From contig CAWHBT010000012.1 of the NCBI GenBank assembly GCA_963827595.1, positions 1-64,000 on the forward strand: a stretch of DNA of 64,000 nt, written 5' to 3'. The stretch is from DATEDA01 sp963827595. Its GTDB lineage: Bacteria > Pseudomonadota > Gammaproteobacteria > Burkholderiales > SG8-39. The position numbers and the translations under genes are program-made. Within the stretch, counting starts at the first letter, position 1. Each line of letters starts with the position of its first letter. The notes beneath the pieces were generated by a model. That model made no database searches, had not been told where the DNA came from, and worked only from the letters and a program-made list of their open reading frames with translations. Below are positions 43,386 through 51,179 of this stretch, in pieces.

Positions 43386-44372
43386 TCAGCGACCTGGCTT
43401 GTCGGCCGCGGGCGACAACGCGTCGAGCGCCTGCCTGAGGTGGGGGATAGAGGTGTTCCCGCCGCTGAGCACGAGCCCGACCTTCTGCCCGCGCAGCGTC
43501 TCGCGCAGGCGGTACGCGCCCGCGAGCACCGCGCCCGCCGCCGACTCGGCGAGCGTGTGGCAGCGTTCGATCCACCACGCCATGCCGCGGCGGATCTCGT
43601 CCTCGCCCACGAGGTGAAACTCGTCGAGATGCTCGCGCAGCATGGCGAGCGTCCACTGTGCCGCGCGGCCCGTCGCCAGGCCTTCGGCGAAGGTCTCGTT
43701 CGGGCGGGTCTCGATGCGGCCGCTGCGCCACGAATCGTGCACCGCCGGCGACGCGCCCGCCTGCACGGCGATGATCCGGAGGCGCGGATTCACGGTCTTC
43801 GCCACCAGGCACGTGCCCGCAGCGCCGCTGCCGAGGCCCACCGGAACGACGATCGCGTCGAGTTCCGGCTGGTCCTCGAGCATCTCGAGCGCATAGGTGC
43901 CGACGCCGGCGATCAGGTGGCGCTCGTTCGCCGAGTGCACGTAACGCATTCCGTCGCGGGCCGCGATCGCTTCGGCGTTGGCGACCGCGTCCTCGAACTT
44001 GGCGCCGCGCTCGGCGATCTCGGCGCCGAAGCCGCGGATCGCGGCGACCTTGCCGGGGTTCGCGCCCGCGGGGACGCAGACCACCGCGCGCACCCCGAAC
44101 GCGCGGGCGCTCCACGCGAGCGACTGGCCGTGGTTGCCCGTGCTCGCGGTGACGACGCCGCGCCGTCGTTCGTCGGCGCTCAGGCTCGCGACGAGATTCA
44201 CCCCGCCGCGGACCTTGAAGACGCCGACCGGCTGATGGTTCTCGTGCTTGACGTGCGCGGCGAACCCGAGCAGCTCGTCGAGCGCGGGGTAGCGATGGAG
44301 CGGCGTCCGCGAAAGATGCGGCGCGATGCGCGTCCGGGCGTCGAGGACATCGGCGAAGGCGGGGAGCTCCAT
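43386..44372 (-). CDS. Threonine dehydratase-like PLP enzyme (fold type II)
   Basis: 328 residues. PLP lysine in VGVFKVRGGVNLV; substrate loop TASTGNHGQSLAWSARAFG; glycine-rich PLP-phosphate loop VVPVGLGSGAAGTCLVAKTV; C-terminal VLSGGNTSIPHL. Single catalytic domain without an ACT regulatory domain, so it resembles catabolic threonine/serine dehydratases or threo-3-hydroxyaspartate dehydratase rather than biosynthetic IlvA. Stands alone. With the DSD1 enzyme at 40.5 kb it suggests use of hydroxyamino acids. Confidence 0.87.
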   Translation of the reverse strand: MELPAFADVLDARTRIAPHLSRTPLHRYPALDELLGFAAHVKHENHQPVGVFKVRGGVNLVASLSADERRRGVVTASTGNHGQSLAWSARAFGVRAVVCVPAGANPGKVAAIRGFGAEIAERGAKFEDAVANAEAIAARDGMRYVHSANERHLIAGVGTYALEMLEDQPELDAIVVPVGLGSGAAGTCLVAKTVNPRLRIIAVQAGASPAVHDSWRSGRIETRPNETFAEGLATGRAAQWTLAMLREHLDEFHLVGEDEIRRGMAWWIERCHTLAESAAGAVLAGAYRLRETLRGQKVGLVLSGGNTSIPHLRQALDALSPAADKPGR

Positions 44373-44638
44373 GGCTCGACTACACCCCGGTCTCGACCAC
44401 GGCGTCGACGGGCAGCACGGGAAGAAACCGGTTCATTGGACGATCTTGTCTCGACTAGCCTGTCGCGTCGCGCCAAGGATTCGCGCTTGGGGCGGCCCGG
44501 CGCGCTCATGCGCGCGTGACGAGCATAGCAGCCCCGCGCGCGGCGCGGAACGGTGCGCCCGCACTAGCCTTCGGCGCGGCTTCGGACCACAATGGAACCG
44601 GCTCCACGGAAAGTTGTCTTCCAGCGGAGGTGCACCCG

Positions 44639-45682
44639 ATGAAGCTGCGCGCATTGGCGTTGATCGCCCTGTCGTCGGGCCTGGTCTGGGCGTGGCCGGC
44701 GGGCGCGCAGGCGCCGCCGGACAAGCCCGCGGCGAGGGAAGGGAGCGCGGCCGGGGACGCCGAGACCGAACGGCGCATCGAAGAGACGCTCGGCGCGGTC
44801 GTGCGGGTCAGGATGCGCGCCCTCGCCGACGCCCGCTCCAACGCCACGCTCGGGCCGACGCGCGAGGGGAGCGGCATCGTCATCGAGCCTGGCTACGTGC
44901 TCACCATCGGCTATATCGTCATCGAGCCCGAGGCGATCGAGGTCACGACCACCGCCAACCGGACATTTCCAGCGACGCTCGCCGGCTACGACCACGCCAG
45001 CGGCTTCGGGCTGCTCAAGGTGCCCGGTGACCTGGGGGTGAAGCCGCTTGCCCTCGGGGACTCGCAGGCGCTCGCCGTCCGCGAGCCGGTGATCATCATC
45101 CCCGCCGGCGGGCGCGAGACCGCGAGCGCCGCCTACGTCATGTCCCGGCGCCAGTTCACCGGGAGCTGGGAGTATCTCCTCGAGAGCGCGATCTTCACCG
45201 CGCCGCCGAACGCGACCTGGGCGGGCGCGGCGCTCGTCAACCGCGAGCTGAAGCTCGTCGGCGTCGGCTCGCTCCTCGTGCGCGACACGGTCGAGCCGGG
45301 AACGCCGCTGCCTGGCAACGTGTTCGTGCCGACCGATCTCCTCAAGCCGATCCTCGCGGAGCTGAAGGCGCAGGGGCGGACGAAGGAAACGCCCCGGCCA
45401 TGGCTGGGGCTCAACACCGAGGTCGTGCAGGGACGCCTCTTCGTCACGCGGGTGTCGCCCGAGAGCCCGGCCGACAAGGCCGGCCTCAGGCAGGGGGACG
45501 TCGTCATCGGCGTCGCCGGCGCGGCGGTCAAGACCCACGCCGAGCTGTACCGCAAGCTGTGGTCGCTGGGCGCCGCCGGCGTCGAAGTGCCGATCAGGAT
45601 CATGCAGGACGGCGACGTCCGCGACGTGCGGGTGAAGTCGATCGACCGGACCGAGTACTTCAAGACCAAGCCGGCGTACTGA
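44639..45682 (+). CDS. Exported trypsin-fold protein with PDZ domain, catalytic triad missing
   Basis: 347 residues from ATG 44639 (GGAGG upstream). Signal peptide (ALALIALSSGLVWAWPAGAQ). The trypsin-like domain resembles HtrA/S1C. Where active enzymes have LTNAHVV it has LTIGYIV (His lost), where they have D-x-A-V-L it has GYDHASGFGLLKV, and where they have GNSGGPL it has TAPPNATWAGAALVN (Ser lost). A PDZ domain follows (PRPWLGLNTEVV, SPADKAGLRQGDVVIGV). So it is probably a non-catalytic scaffold or binding protein. First gene of an operon with the dioxygenase and phosphotransferase. Paralogue at 47719-48693. Confidence 0.85.
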   Translation: MKLRALALIALSSGLVWAWPAGAQAPPDKPAAREGSAAGDAETERRIEETLGAVVRVRMRALADARSNATLGPTREGSGIVIEPGYVLTIGYIVIEPEAIEVTTTANRTFPATLAGYDHASGFGLLKVPGDLGVKPLALGDSQALAVREPVIIIPAGGRETASAAYVMSRRQFTGSWEYLLESAIFTAPPNATWAGAALVNRELKLVGVGSLLVRDTVEPGTPLPGNVFVPTDLLKPILAELKAQGRTKETPRPWLGLNTEVVQGRLFVTRVSPESPADKAGLRQGDVVIGVAGAAVKTHAELYRKLWSLGAAGVEVPIRIMQDGDVRDVRVKSIDRTEYFKTKPAY

Positions 45683-45711
45683 CGCAAGCTGACAGCGGAA
45701 AGGATGCCAGG

Positions 45712-46404
45712 ATGAAGAGCATGCTCGTCCCCACGCCGTCGCTCGGTGACGCCAGCGGGCTCGCCGCGGCGCGGGCGGCGCGCCGCAAGCTGCTTGCCGC
45801 GTCGCTCGCCGGGGCCGCGCTCGCGAGCGTGCCGTGGCGCGCGCTCGCGCAAGCTCGCGTCCCGACGCCGCGGCAGACCGCCGGGCCCTTCTATCCGCGC
45901 GAGTTTCCCGCCGACGGCGACAACGACCTCGTCGCGGTGAAGGGTCGGAGCGGGCTCGCGAAGGGTGAGCTCCTGCTGCTCGCCGGCGCGGTGATGGATG
46001 CCTCGGGCCGACCTCTCGCCGGCGCGCGCGTCGAGATCTGGCAGTGCAACGCGTTCGGCCGCTACCATCACCCGGGGGACAGCTCGAGCGCGCCGCTCGA
46101 TCCGAACTTCCAGGGCTGGGGCGAGTTCGTCACTGCGGCCGACGGCGACTATCGCTTCCGCACCATCAAGCCGGTACCGTATCCGGGGCGCACGCCGCAC
46201 ATCCACTTCCGGATCTCGGGCCGCGCGGTTCCCGAGCTCGTGACGCAGCTGTACCTCGCGGGCGAGCCGGGCAACGAGCGCGACGGGCTCTACGGCTCGC
46301 TCGAGCCGGCCGCGCGGGCCGCGGTCACGGTCCGGCTCGACAAGGCGCCCGACGGCAAGGCGCTCGTCGGGCGCTTCGATATCGTGCTGCGCACGCCGAC
46401 CTGA
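45712..46404 (+). CDS. Exported intradiol ring-cleavage dioxygenase-like protein
   Basis: 230 residues. A Tat-like signal (ARRKLLAASLAGAALASVPW) precedes PRQTAGPFYPREFPADGDND, the usual opening of protocatechuate 3,4-dioxygenase-like proteins. Non-haem iron ligands are visible as Tyr in FGRYHHPGD, Tyr in PVPYPGR and the His pair in TPHIHFRI. Extracytoplasmic members of this family are known, but their substrates are mostly unknown. Lies 29 bp after the PDZ protein and 27 bp before the phosphotransferase, same strand. Confidence 0.87.
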   Translation: MKSMLVPTPSLGDASGLAAARAARRKLLAASLAGAALASVPWRALAQARVPTPRQTAGPFYPREFPADGDNDLVAVKGRSGLAKGELLLLAGAVMDASGRPLAGARVEIWQCNAFGRYHHPGDSSSAPLDPNFQGWGEFVTAADGDYRFRTIKPVPYPGRTPHIHFRISGRAVPELVTQLYLAGEPGNERDGLYGSLEPAARAAVTVRLDKAPDGKALVGRFDIVLRTPT

Positions 46405-46431
46405 CCTCCCGGCGGCGGCCGCGAAGCGCCG

Positions 46432-47499
46432 ATGACCGAAGCGTTCGGCGGCACCACTGCGGTCGAGGAGCGGCATCGGTTCGACGCCGCCCGGCTCGAG
46501 GCATTCCTCGCCGAACGGGTCGCGGGCTTCGCGGGTCCGCTCAGTGTCGCGCAGTTCCGCGGCGGGCAATCCAACCCGACCTTCCTGCTGACAACCCCGC
46601 GCGCGCGGTACGTCCTGCGCTCGAAGCCCGCGCCCGCGGCGAAGCTCCTGCCGTCGGCGCACGCCGTCGATCGCGAGCATCGGGTCATCACCGCGCTCGC
46701 GCGGGCCGGCGTTCCGGTCCCGCGCACTTTCTGCCTGTCGGCGGACGAGAGCGTGATCGGGCGCGCGTTCTACGTCATGGACTACGTCGAGGGGCGGGTG
46801 CTCTGGGAGCAGTCGCTGCCCGGGATGACGCCGGGCGAGCGCGCGGCGATCTACGACGAGATGAACCGCGTGATTGCCGAGCTGCATCGCGTCGACTACC
46901 GGGACGCGGGGCTCGCGGACTTCGGCCGGCCCGGCAACTACCTCGCACGCCAGATCGAGCGCTGGACGAAGCAGTACCGGGCCTCGGAGACCGAGCGCGT
47001 GAGCGAGATGGACCGGCTGATCGAGTGGCTGCCCGGCGCGATCCCGCCGGGCGACGAGACCTCGATCGTGCACGGCGACTACCGCCTGGACAACCTCATC
47101 TTCGATCCGACCGAGCCGCGCATCCTCGCGATCCTCGACTGGGAGCTCTCCACGCTCGGCCACCCGCTCGCCGACTTCTCCTACCACTGCATGAGCTGGC
47201 ACATTCCGCCCGCGCAGTTCCGCGGCATCGCCGGCCTGGACCTCGCGCGCCTGGGCATTCCCGGCGAGGCGGAGTACATCGCCGCCTACTGCCGGCGCAC
47301 CGGGCGGGCGCGGATCGATCACTGGGACTTCTATCTCGCGTACAACATGTTCCGGCTCGCCGCGATCCTGCAGGGGATCATGAAGCGCGCGCTCGACGGC
47401 ACCGCCGCGAGCCGCGAGGCGCTCGACGCGGGGAAGCGCGCGCGGCCGATGGCCGAGCTCGGCTGGAAGTACGCGCGGCGGGCCGGCGCCGGGGGCTGA
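46432..47499 (+). CDS. Phosphotransferase-family protein (APH/ACAD10-11-like)
   Basis: 355 residues. Aminoglycoside-phosphotransferase-type kinase fold: FRGGQSNPTFLLTT (nucleotide loop), YVLRSKP (Lys for ATP), AVDREHRVITALARAGVPVP, the catalytic loop SIVHGDYRLDNLIF (Asp, Asn) and the metal motif ILDWELSTLGHPLAD. This subgroup is fused or linked to acyl-CoA dehydrogenases in other organisms and phosphorylates hydroxyacyl-CoA intermediates (4-hydroxy acids). Here it is linked to a dioxygenase. Antibiotic resistance is unlikely. Confidence 0.87.
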   Translation: MTEAFGGTTAVEERHRFDAARLEAFLAERVAGFAGPLSVAQFRGGQSNPTFLLTTPRARYVLRSKPAPAAKLLPSAHAVDREHRVITALARAGVPVPRTFCLSADESVIGRAFYVMDYVEGRVLWEQSLPGMTPGERAAIYDEMNRVIAELHRVDYRDAGLADFGRPGNYLARQIERWTKQYRASETERVSEMDRLIEWLPGAIPPGDETSIVHGDYRLDNLIFDPTEPRILAILDWELSTLGHPLADFSYHCMSWHIPPAQFRGIAGLDLARLGIPGEAEYIAAYCRRTGRARIDHWDFYLAYNMFRLAAILQGIMKRALDGTAASREALDAGKRARPMAELGWKYARRAGAGG

Positions 47500-47718
47500 C
47501 CAGAGCGCGCGAAGTGCGGAATTTCCCGCGGGCGGGTCCGGATCGACCGCCGCGGGGGTGGCGGACGCCGAAGGGAACGCCCTAGTGGTTCGAGGCGATC
47601 CGCGGATCGTCGTGCGCTGGGAGACCCGGCGCAGGCTGCGAGTCACCGAGCTGGGCGACGCGAACACGAAGCTCAAGCTCCCGCGGGTCGGCGACGTCGA
47701 GGTGGTCTACGGCGGGCG

Positions 47719-48693
47719 CTAGTGCAGCAGCGGCTTCCTGAGGAAGTCCTGCCGATCGGCCGAGCGTAGCTGGACGCGGAGAACCGAGCCCTCGCGCGCG
47801 AGGGTGAGCGGCACCTCCGTGCCGACCGGACCGAGCGCCCAGACCCGGCGGAACAGGTCGGCGAGCTCCGCGACGCGCTCGCCGGCGACCTCGAGCACGA
47901 GATCGCCGACCTGGACCGCGGCGCGGTCCGCCGGCCCGCCGGGCGCCAGCCCGGCGACCACGAGGTGCCCGCGCACCGTGGTCGTGTACATGCCGAGCCA
48001 CGGGCGCGGCGGCCGATTGGCCCGGCCGAGCTTCACCAGATCGTCGAAGATCGGCTCCAGCAGGTCGATCGGGACGATCATGTTGCCCTGGATCGTGTTG
48101 TCGCCGACCTGCTCCTGGACGAGCAGCGAGCCGATCCCCAGGAGCCGTCCGTCGCCGCCGATCAGCGCCGCACCACCCCATTGCGGGTGCGCCGGCGCCG
48201 TGAACACCGCCTCGTCGAGGACGTACTCCCAGTAGCCGGCGAACTCCCGCTTGGCGAAGACCCGCGCCTTGAGCGTGTGCGCGAGGCCGCCGTGGCCGGC
48301 GACGACCACCTGCTCGCCGACGCGGCACGACGCCGCCGAACCCCGCCCGAGCGCCTGCACGCCGAGGGGGCCCAGCGGCTGCACCAGGCCGAAGCCGGTG
48401 GGCTGGTCGTAGGCGAGCGGATAGCCCGCGACCACCGTGCCGCTGTTCGTGGTGAGCCAGATGCCCGAGGCTTCGGTGATCACGTAGCCGATAGTGAGCA
48501 CGAGGCCGTCGTCGCGGATGACGACGCCGTTGCCGACGCGCTCGGTGCCGAGGATCGACGCGGTGAATGCGTCCTCCGGGATCTCGGCGCGCAGCAGGAC
48601 CATCGAGTCCAGGGCGGCCCCGAGGTCGAAGCGCAGGTCCGCCGGCTTCGGCCGGAGCCCGGCCGGAAAGGCCCAGTCGCTCGGATCAGCCAT
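47719..48693 (-). CDS. Trypsin-fold protein with PDZ domain, catalytic triad missing (paralogue)
   Basis: 324 residues from ATG 48693 (GGAGG upstream), no signal peptide seen. Same plan as 44639-45682: VGNGVVIRDDGLVLTIGYVI (His lost), YDQPTGFGLVQP, EAVFTAPAHPQWGGAALIG (Ser lost), then a PDZ domain (PRPWLGMYTTTV, GGPADRAAVQVGDLVLEVAG). Shared non-catalytic motifs (LTIGY, WEY.L..A.FTAP....W.GAAL, GIGSLLV) show that the loss is ancestral to the group and not decay of one copy. Convergent with the phosphotransferase operon. Confidence 0.85.
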   Translation of the reverse strand: MADPSDWAFPAGLRPKPADLRFDLGAALDSMVLLRAEIPEDAFTASILGTERVGNGVVIRDDGLVLTIGYVITEASGIWLTTNSGTVVAGYPLAYDQPTGFGLVQPLGPLGVQALGRGSAASCRVGEQVVVAGHGGLAHTLKARVFAKREFAGYWEYVLDEAVFTAPAHPQWGGAALIGGDGRLLGIGSLLVQEQVGDNTIQGNMIVPIDLLEPIFDDLVKLGRANRPPRPWLGMYTTTVRGHLVVAGLAPGGPADRAAVQVGDLVLEVAGERVAELADLFRRVWALGPVGTEVPLTLAREGSVLRVQLRSADRQDFLRKPLLH

Positions 48694-48811
48694 CGTTCCT
48701 CCAACGGCGGATGTTGCCCGCACTGGACGCCCTCCGGCAAGCGCGGGGCGCGGGATTTCACCGCGTCGCAAAAGGGAGGTAAGGTAGATGCCTGTTCCCG
48801 GGGAGGCGCGC

Positions 48812-49594
48812 ATGGCAGACGGCTTGCTCGTGGGCGATACCGCGCTCGTCACCGGCGCGGCATCGGGGATCGGGCGCGGCATCGCGCAGACGCTCGCCCG
48901 GGAGGGCGCGCGCGTCGTGCTCGCCGACATCGACGCGGAGCGCGGCGGCGCGGCCGCCACAGCGCTGCGCGGGGAAGGGCGCGATGCGCGATTCGTGGCG
49001 TGCAACCTCGCGACGGCGGATGGCCCCGGGCAGCTGTTCGCCGCGGCGCGCGCCGCCCTCGGACGGGTCTCGATCCTCGTGCACAGCGCGAGCCCGCGAC
49101 GGGTCGAGGCGGACACGGTGTTCGGGGTCGACGACGCGACATGGAACGACATGCTCGCTGTGAACCTCCGCGGCGCGTTCGTCCTCGGTCGCGAGGCGGG
49201 ACGGCACATGCGCGAGGAGGGGATTCGCGGCCGGATGGTGATCATCACCTCGCTCCACGCCGAGAGTCCGCGCAACCTGCCGCACTACAGCGCGTCGAAG
49301 GCGGGCATGACGATGATCGTGAAGGAGCTCGCGCGCGCGCTCGGGCCGCACGGCATCCGGGTCAACGCGATCGCGCCCGGGGCGATCCCCGGCGGCGGTT
49401 TCAACGCGGCCGCGTCCGGGATCGAGCGGCTGGCGGCGTGCACCGCGCTCGGCCGCCTCGGCACGCCCGAGGACGTGGCCGGCGTGGCGCTCGCGCTCCT
49501 GTGCGACCGGTTCTCCGCCTACGTGACCGGGACTACCGTCGTGGTCGACGGCGGGATCGCCCTCCACAACTGGCTGCCGCCGCCGGCCGCCTGA
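48812..49594 (+). CDS. Short-chain dehydrogenase/reductase
   Basis: About 260 residues from ATG 48812 after GGGGAGG; an ATG at 48788 with its own GGGAGG is an alternative. NAD(P) loop ALVTGAASGIGRGIAQTLAR; Asp in VVLADID favours NAD. Catalytic residues: Ser in VIITSLHAESP, Tyr-Lys in HYSASKAGMTM. C-terminus TGTTVVVDGGIALHNWLPPP. The usual NNAG is changed to VHSAS. Same strand as the racemase 42 bp downstream. Confidence 0.9.
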   Translation: MADGLLVGDTALVTGAASGIGRGIAQTLAREGARVVLADIDAERGGAAATALRGEGRDARFVACNLATADGPGQLFAAARAALGRVSILVHSASPRRVEADTVFGVDDATWNDMLAVNLRGAFVLGREAGRHMREEGIRGRMVIITSLHAESPRNLPHYSASKAGMTMIVKELARALGPHGIRVNAIAPGAIPGGGFNAAASGIERLAACTALGRLGTPEDVAGVALALLCDRFSAYVTGTTVVVDGGIALHNWLPPPAA

Positions 49595-49636
49595 GCCACG
49601 GCGGTCGGATCTGGGAACGAGTAGACTCCTGGCGCC

Positions 49637-50347
49637 ATGCCCCGCCTATTCGTCATCAACCCCAACACCACCGCGTCGATCACGGCGCTCGCGGCGCGCC
49701 ACGTCCGCGCGGCGGTCGGCGAGGACTTCGAGATCGTCACGGCGACCGCCGAGTTCGGCTGCGCGTACATCGCGTCCGAGGCCTGCTACGCCATTGCCGG
49801 GCACGCGGCGCTCGAATGCTTCGCCGAGCATGGCGAGGGATGCGACGCGGTGCTGCTCGCATGCTTCGGCGACCCGGGGCTGTTCGCGCTGCGCGAGGTC
49901 AGCCGGGTCCCGGTCGTCGGCCTCGCGGAGGCTTCCATGCACGCGGCGGCCGAGCGGGGCGGGCGGTTCGCGATCGTCACCGGGGGCGAGCGCTGGAAGC
50001 CGATCCTCGAGCGCTTCGCCGCCGTGCTCGGGTATCGGGAGCGGCTCGCCTCGGTCCGGACGGTCGCGCTGACCGGCGTGGAGATCGCCGAGAACCCGGA
50101 ACCGGCGCTGGCGATGCTGGCGAGCGCCTGTGCGGCGGCGGCGGACGAGGATGGCGCTGACGAGGTCATCCTCGGTGGTGCCGGGCTTGCCGGCCTCGCC
50201 GAGCGCATCCGGCCGCGCGTCTGGGTGCCACTCCTCGACAGCGTGGTGGTCGGCGCGCAGCGCGCGGCGGTGCTGTGCCGCGCCCGTCAGGAACGCGACG
50301 GTGCTTCCTCCGGCGTGAACGCCGCGCTCGGGCGGCTGCTCATATAG
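49637..50347 (+). CDS. Aspartate/glutamate racemase-family protein (hydantoin-racemase-like)
   Basis: 236 residues. RLFVINPNTTASITALAARH is the typical opening. The first active-site Cys is present in VLLACFGDPGLFAL. At the second site the usual LGCAGM is VILGGAGLAGLAER, Cys replaced by Gly. With only one of the two catalytic Cys a normal two-base racemisation is unlikely. Single-Cys relatives (arylmalonate decarboxylase, maleate isomerase-like enzymes) do other chemistry. Probably co-transcribed with the upstream SDR. Confidence 0.85.
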   Translation: MPRLFVINPNTTASITALAARHVRAAVGEDFEIVTATAEFGCAYIASEACYAIAGHAALECFAEHGEGCDAVLLACFGDPGLFALREVSRVPVVGLAEASMHAAAERGGRFAIVTGGERWKPILERFAAVLGYRERLASVRTVALTGVEIAENPEPALAMLASACAAAADEDGADEVILGGAGLAGLAERIRPRVWVPLLDSVVVGAQRAAVLCRARQERDGASSGVNAALGRLLI

Positions 50348-50414
50348 CTCAGCCGACTGCGACCCGGGTTCGCCGCCCGCCCGCAGTGAAAAACCTGTCG
50401 ATCAGATAGGACCG

Positions 50415-51041
50415 CTACGGGCGAATCCGCGCGCGCCGACCGAGGACGATCAGGCCGCTGAGCGCGAGACCCAGCAGCGCCAAGGTCGAAGGCTCAGGAA
50501 CAGCCTGCAGAAAACCACGGATCTCGCCGCCCGGGAACTCGCTCGAGTGGATGTTGAAGTACGCCCTGCCGTCGATGATCCCATCAAACAACTCGGCCTC
50601 CGCCAGAGCCGTCGTTCCGCCACTGTCCGTGATCCAACCGGCCCGGTAACTGTTAGCCAGTGTCATGTCGAATGTCTGTATAAACGACCCAGAGGTCGCT
50701 CCCGACGGAAAGCCCGTGAAGGTCGGCGTAGTGGTTGCCACTGGACCCAAGGTGTCGGTGATGTTGGCGTCCCCTGGCCCATTGATTACATGGATGTGTG
50801 CCGCGGTGTTAGGTGCGACCAGGCCTGTGAAATCTACGTCCACAAAAAGGGTGTGGGCGACCGGGTCAATCACCACGAGGGCGAGACCCGTGGCGGGAGA
50901 CGCGTTCGGCGGCGATTCGGACGGTCCGTTTAGGAAGGCGCTGAAAGCGATTGGTGCAGCGCACAGCGATGATGCGGCAAGGAGCGAAAGCACCGTCGAG
51001 AGGCAAACGGCCGCTGCAAGAAGTGGATTTCTAAACGCCAT
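50415..51041 (-). CDS. CHRD-domain protein with PEP-CTERM sorting signal
   Basis: 208 residues from ATG 51041 after GGAGGGG. Signal peptide (LLAAAVCLSTVLSLLAASSL) then a CHRD domain (FSAFLNGPSESPPNASPATG, HTLFVDVDFTGLV, AAHIHVINGPGDANIT, GRAYFNIHSSEFPGGEIRGF). The C-terminus VPEPSTLALLGLALSGLIVL followed by GRRARIRP is a PEP-CTERM signal. Such proteins are processed by an exosortase and released with exopolysaccharide, so the genome should encode EpsH/XrtA elsewhere. Lower GC and mixed codon use compared with neighbours. Confidence 0.92.
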   Translation of the reverse strand: MAFRNPLLAAAVCLSTVLSLLAASSLCAAPIAFSAFLNGPSESPPNASPATGLALVVIDPVAHTLFVDVDFTGLVAPNTAAHIHVINGPGDANITDTLGPVATTTPTFTGFPSGATSGSFIQTFDMTLANSYRAGWITDSGGTTALAEAELFDGIIDGRAYFNIHSSEFPGGEIRGFLQAVPEPSTLALLGLALSGLIVLGRRARIRP

Positions 51042-51179
51042 GGCCCCCTCCCTAGCCGGATGGAATGCCTGCTGGAGCGTGAAGCAAGTCACATTCCAGC
51101 ACGCTAACTCGTTAACTTCTCGACGCTTGGCCTGCGGCCGCGCCGACAGGCCGTAAAGAAATTCGTCAGTGCGAGGCGG

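Noticed and set aside
46432..47499. Aminoglycoside resistance gene
   Set aside because: Motifs such as ILDWELSTLGHPLAD place it in the ACAD10/11-like branch, not in antibiotic phosphotransferases.
45133..47676. 847-codon antisense frame over the dioxygenase and phosphotransferase
   Set aside because: No motifs; the plus strand shows catalytic residues of both families.
47584..47722. Short GTG-started frame of 45 codons between the phosphotransferase and the second pseudoprotease
   Set aside because: No RBS, no similarity recognised, overlaps the convergent gene end; probably chance.
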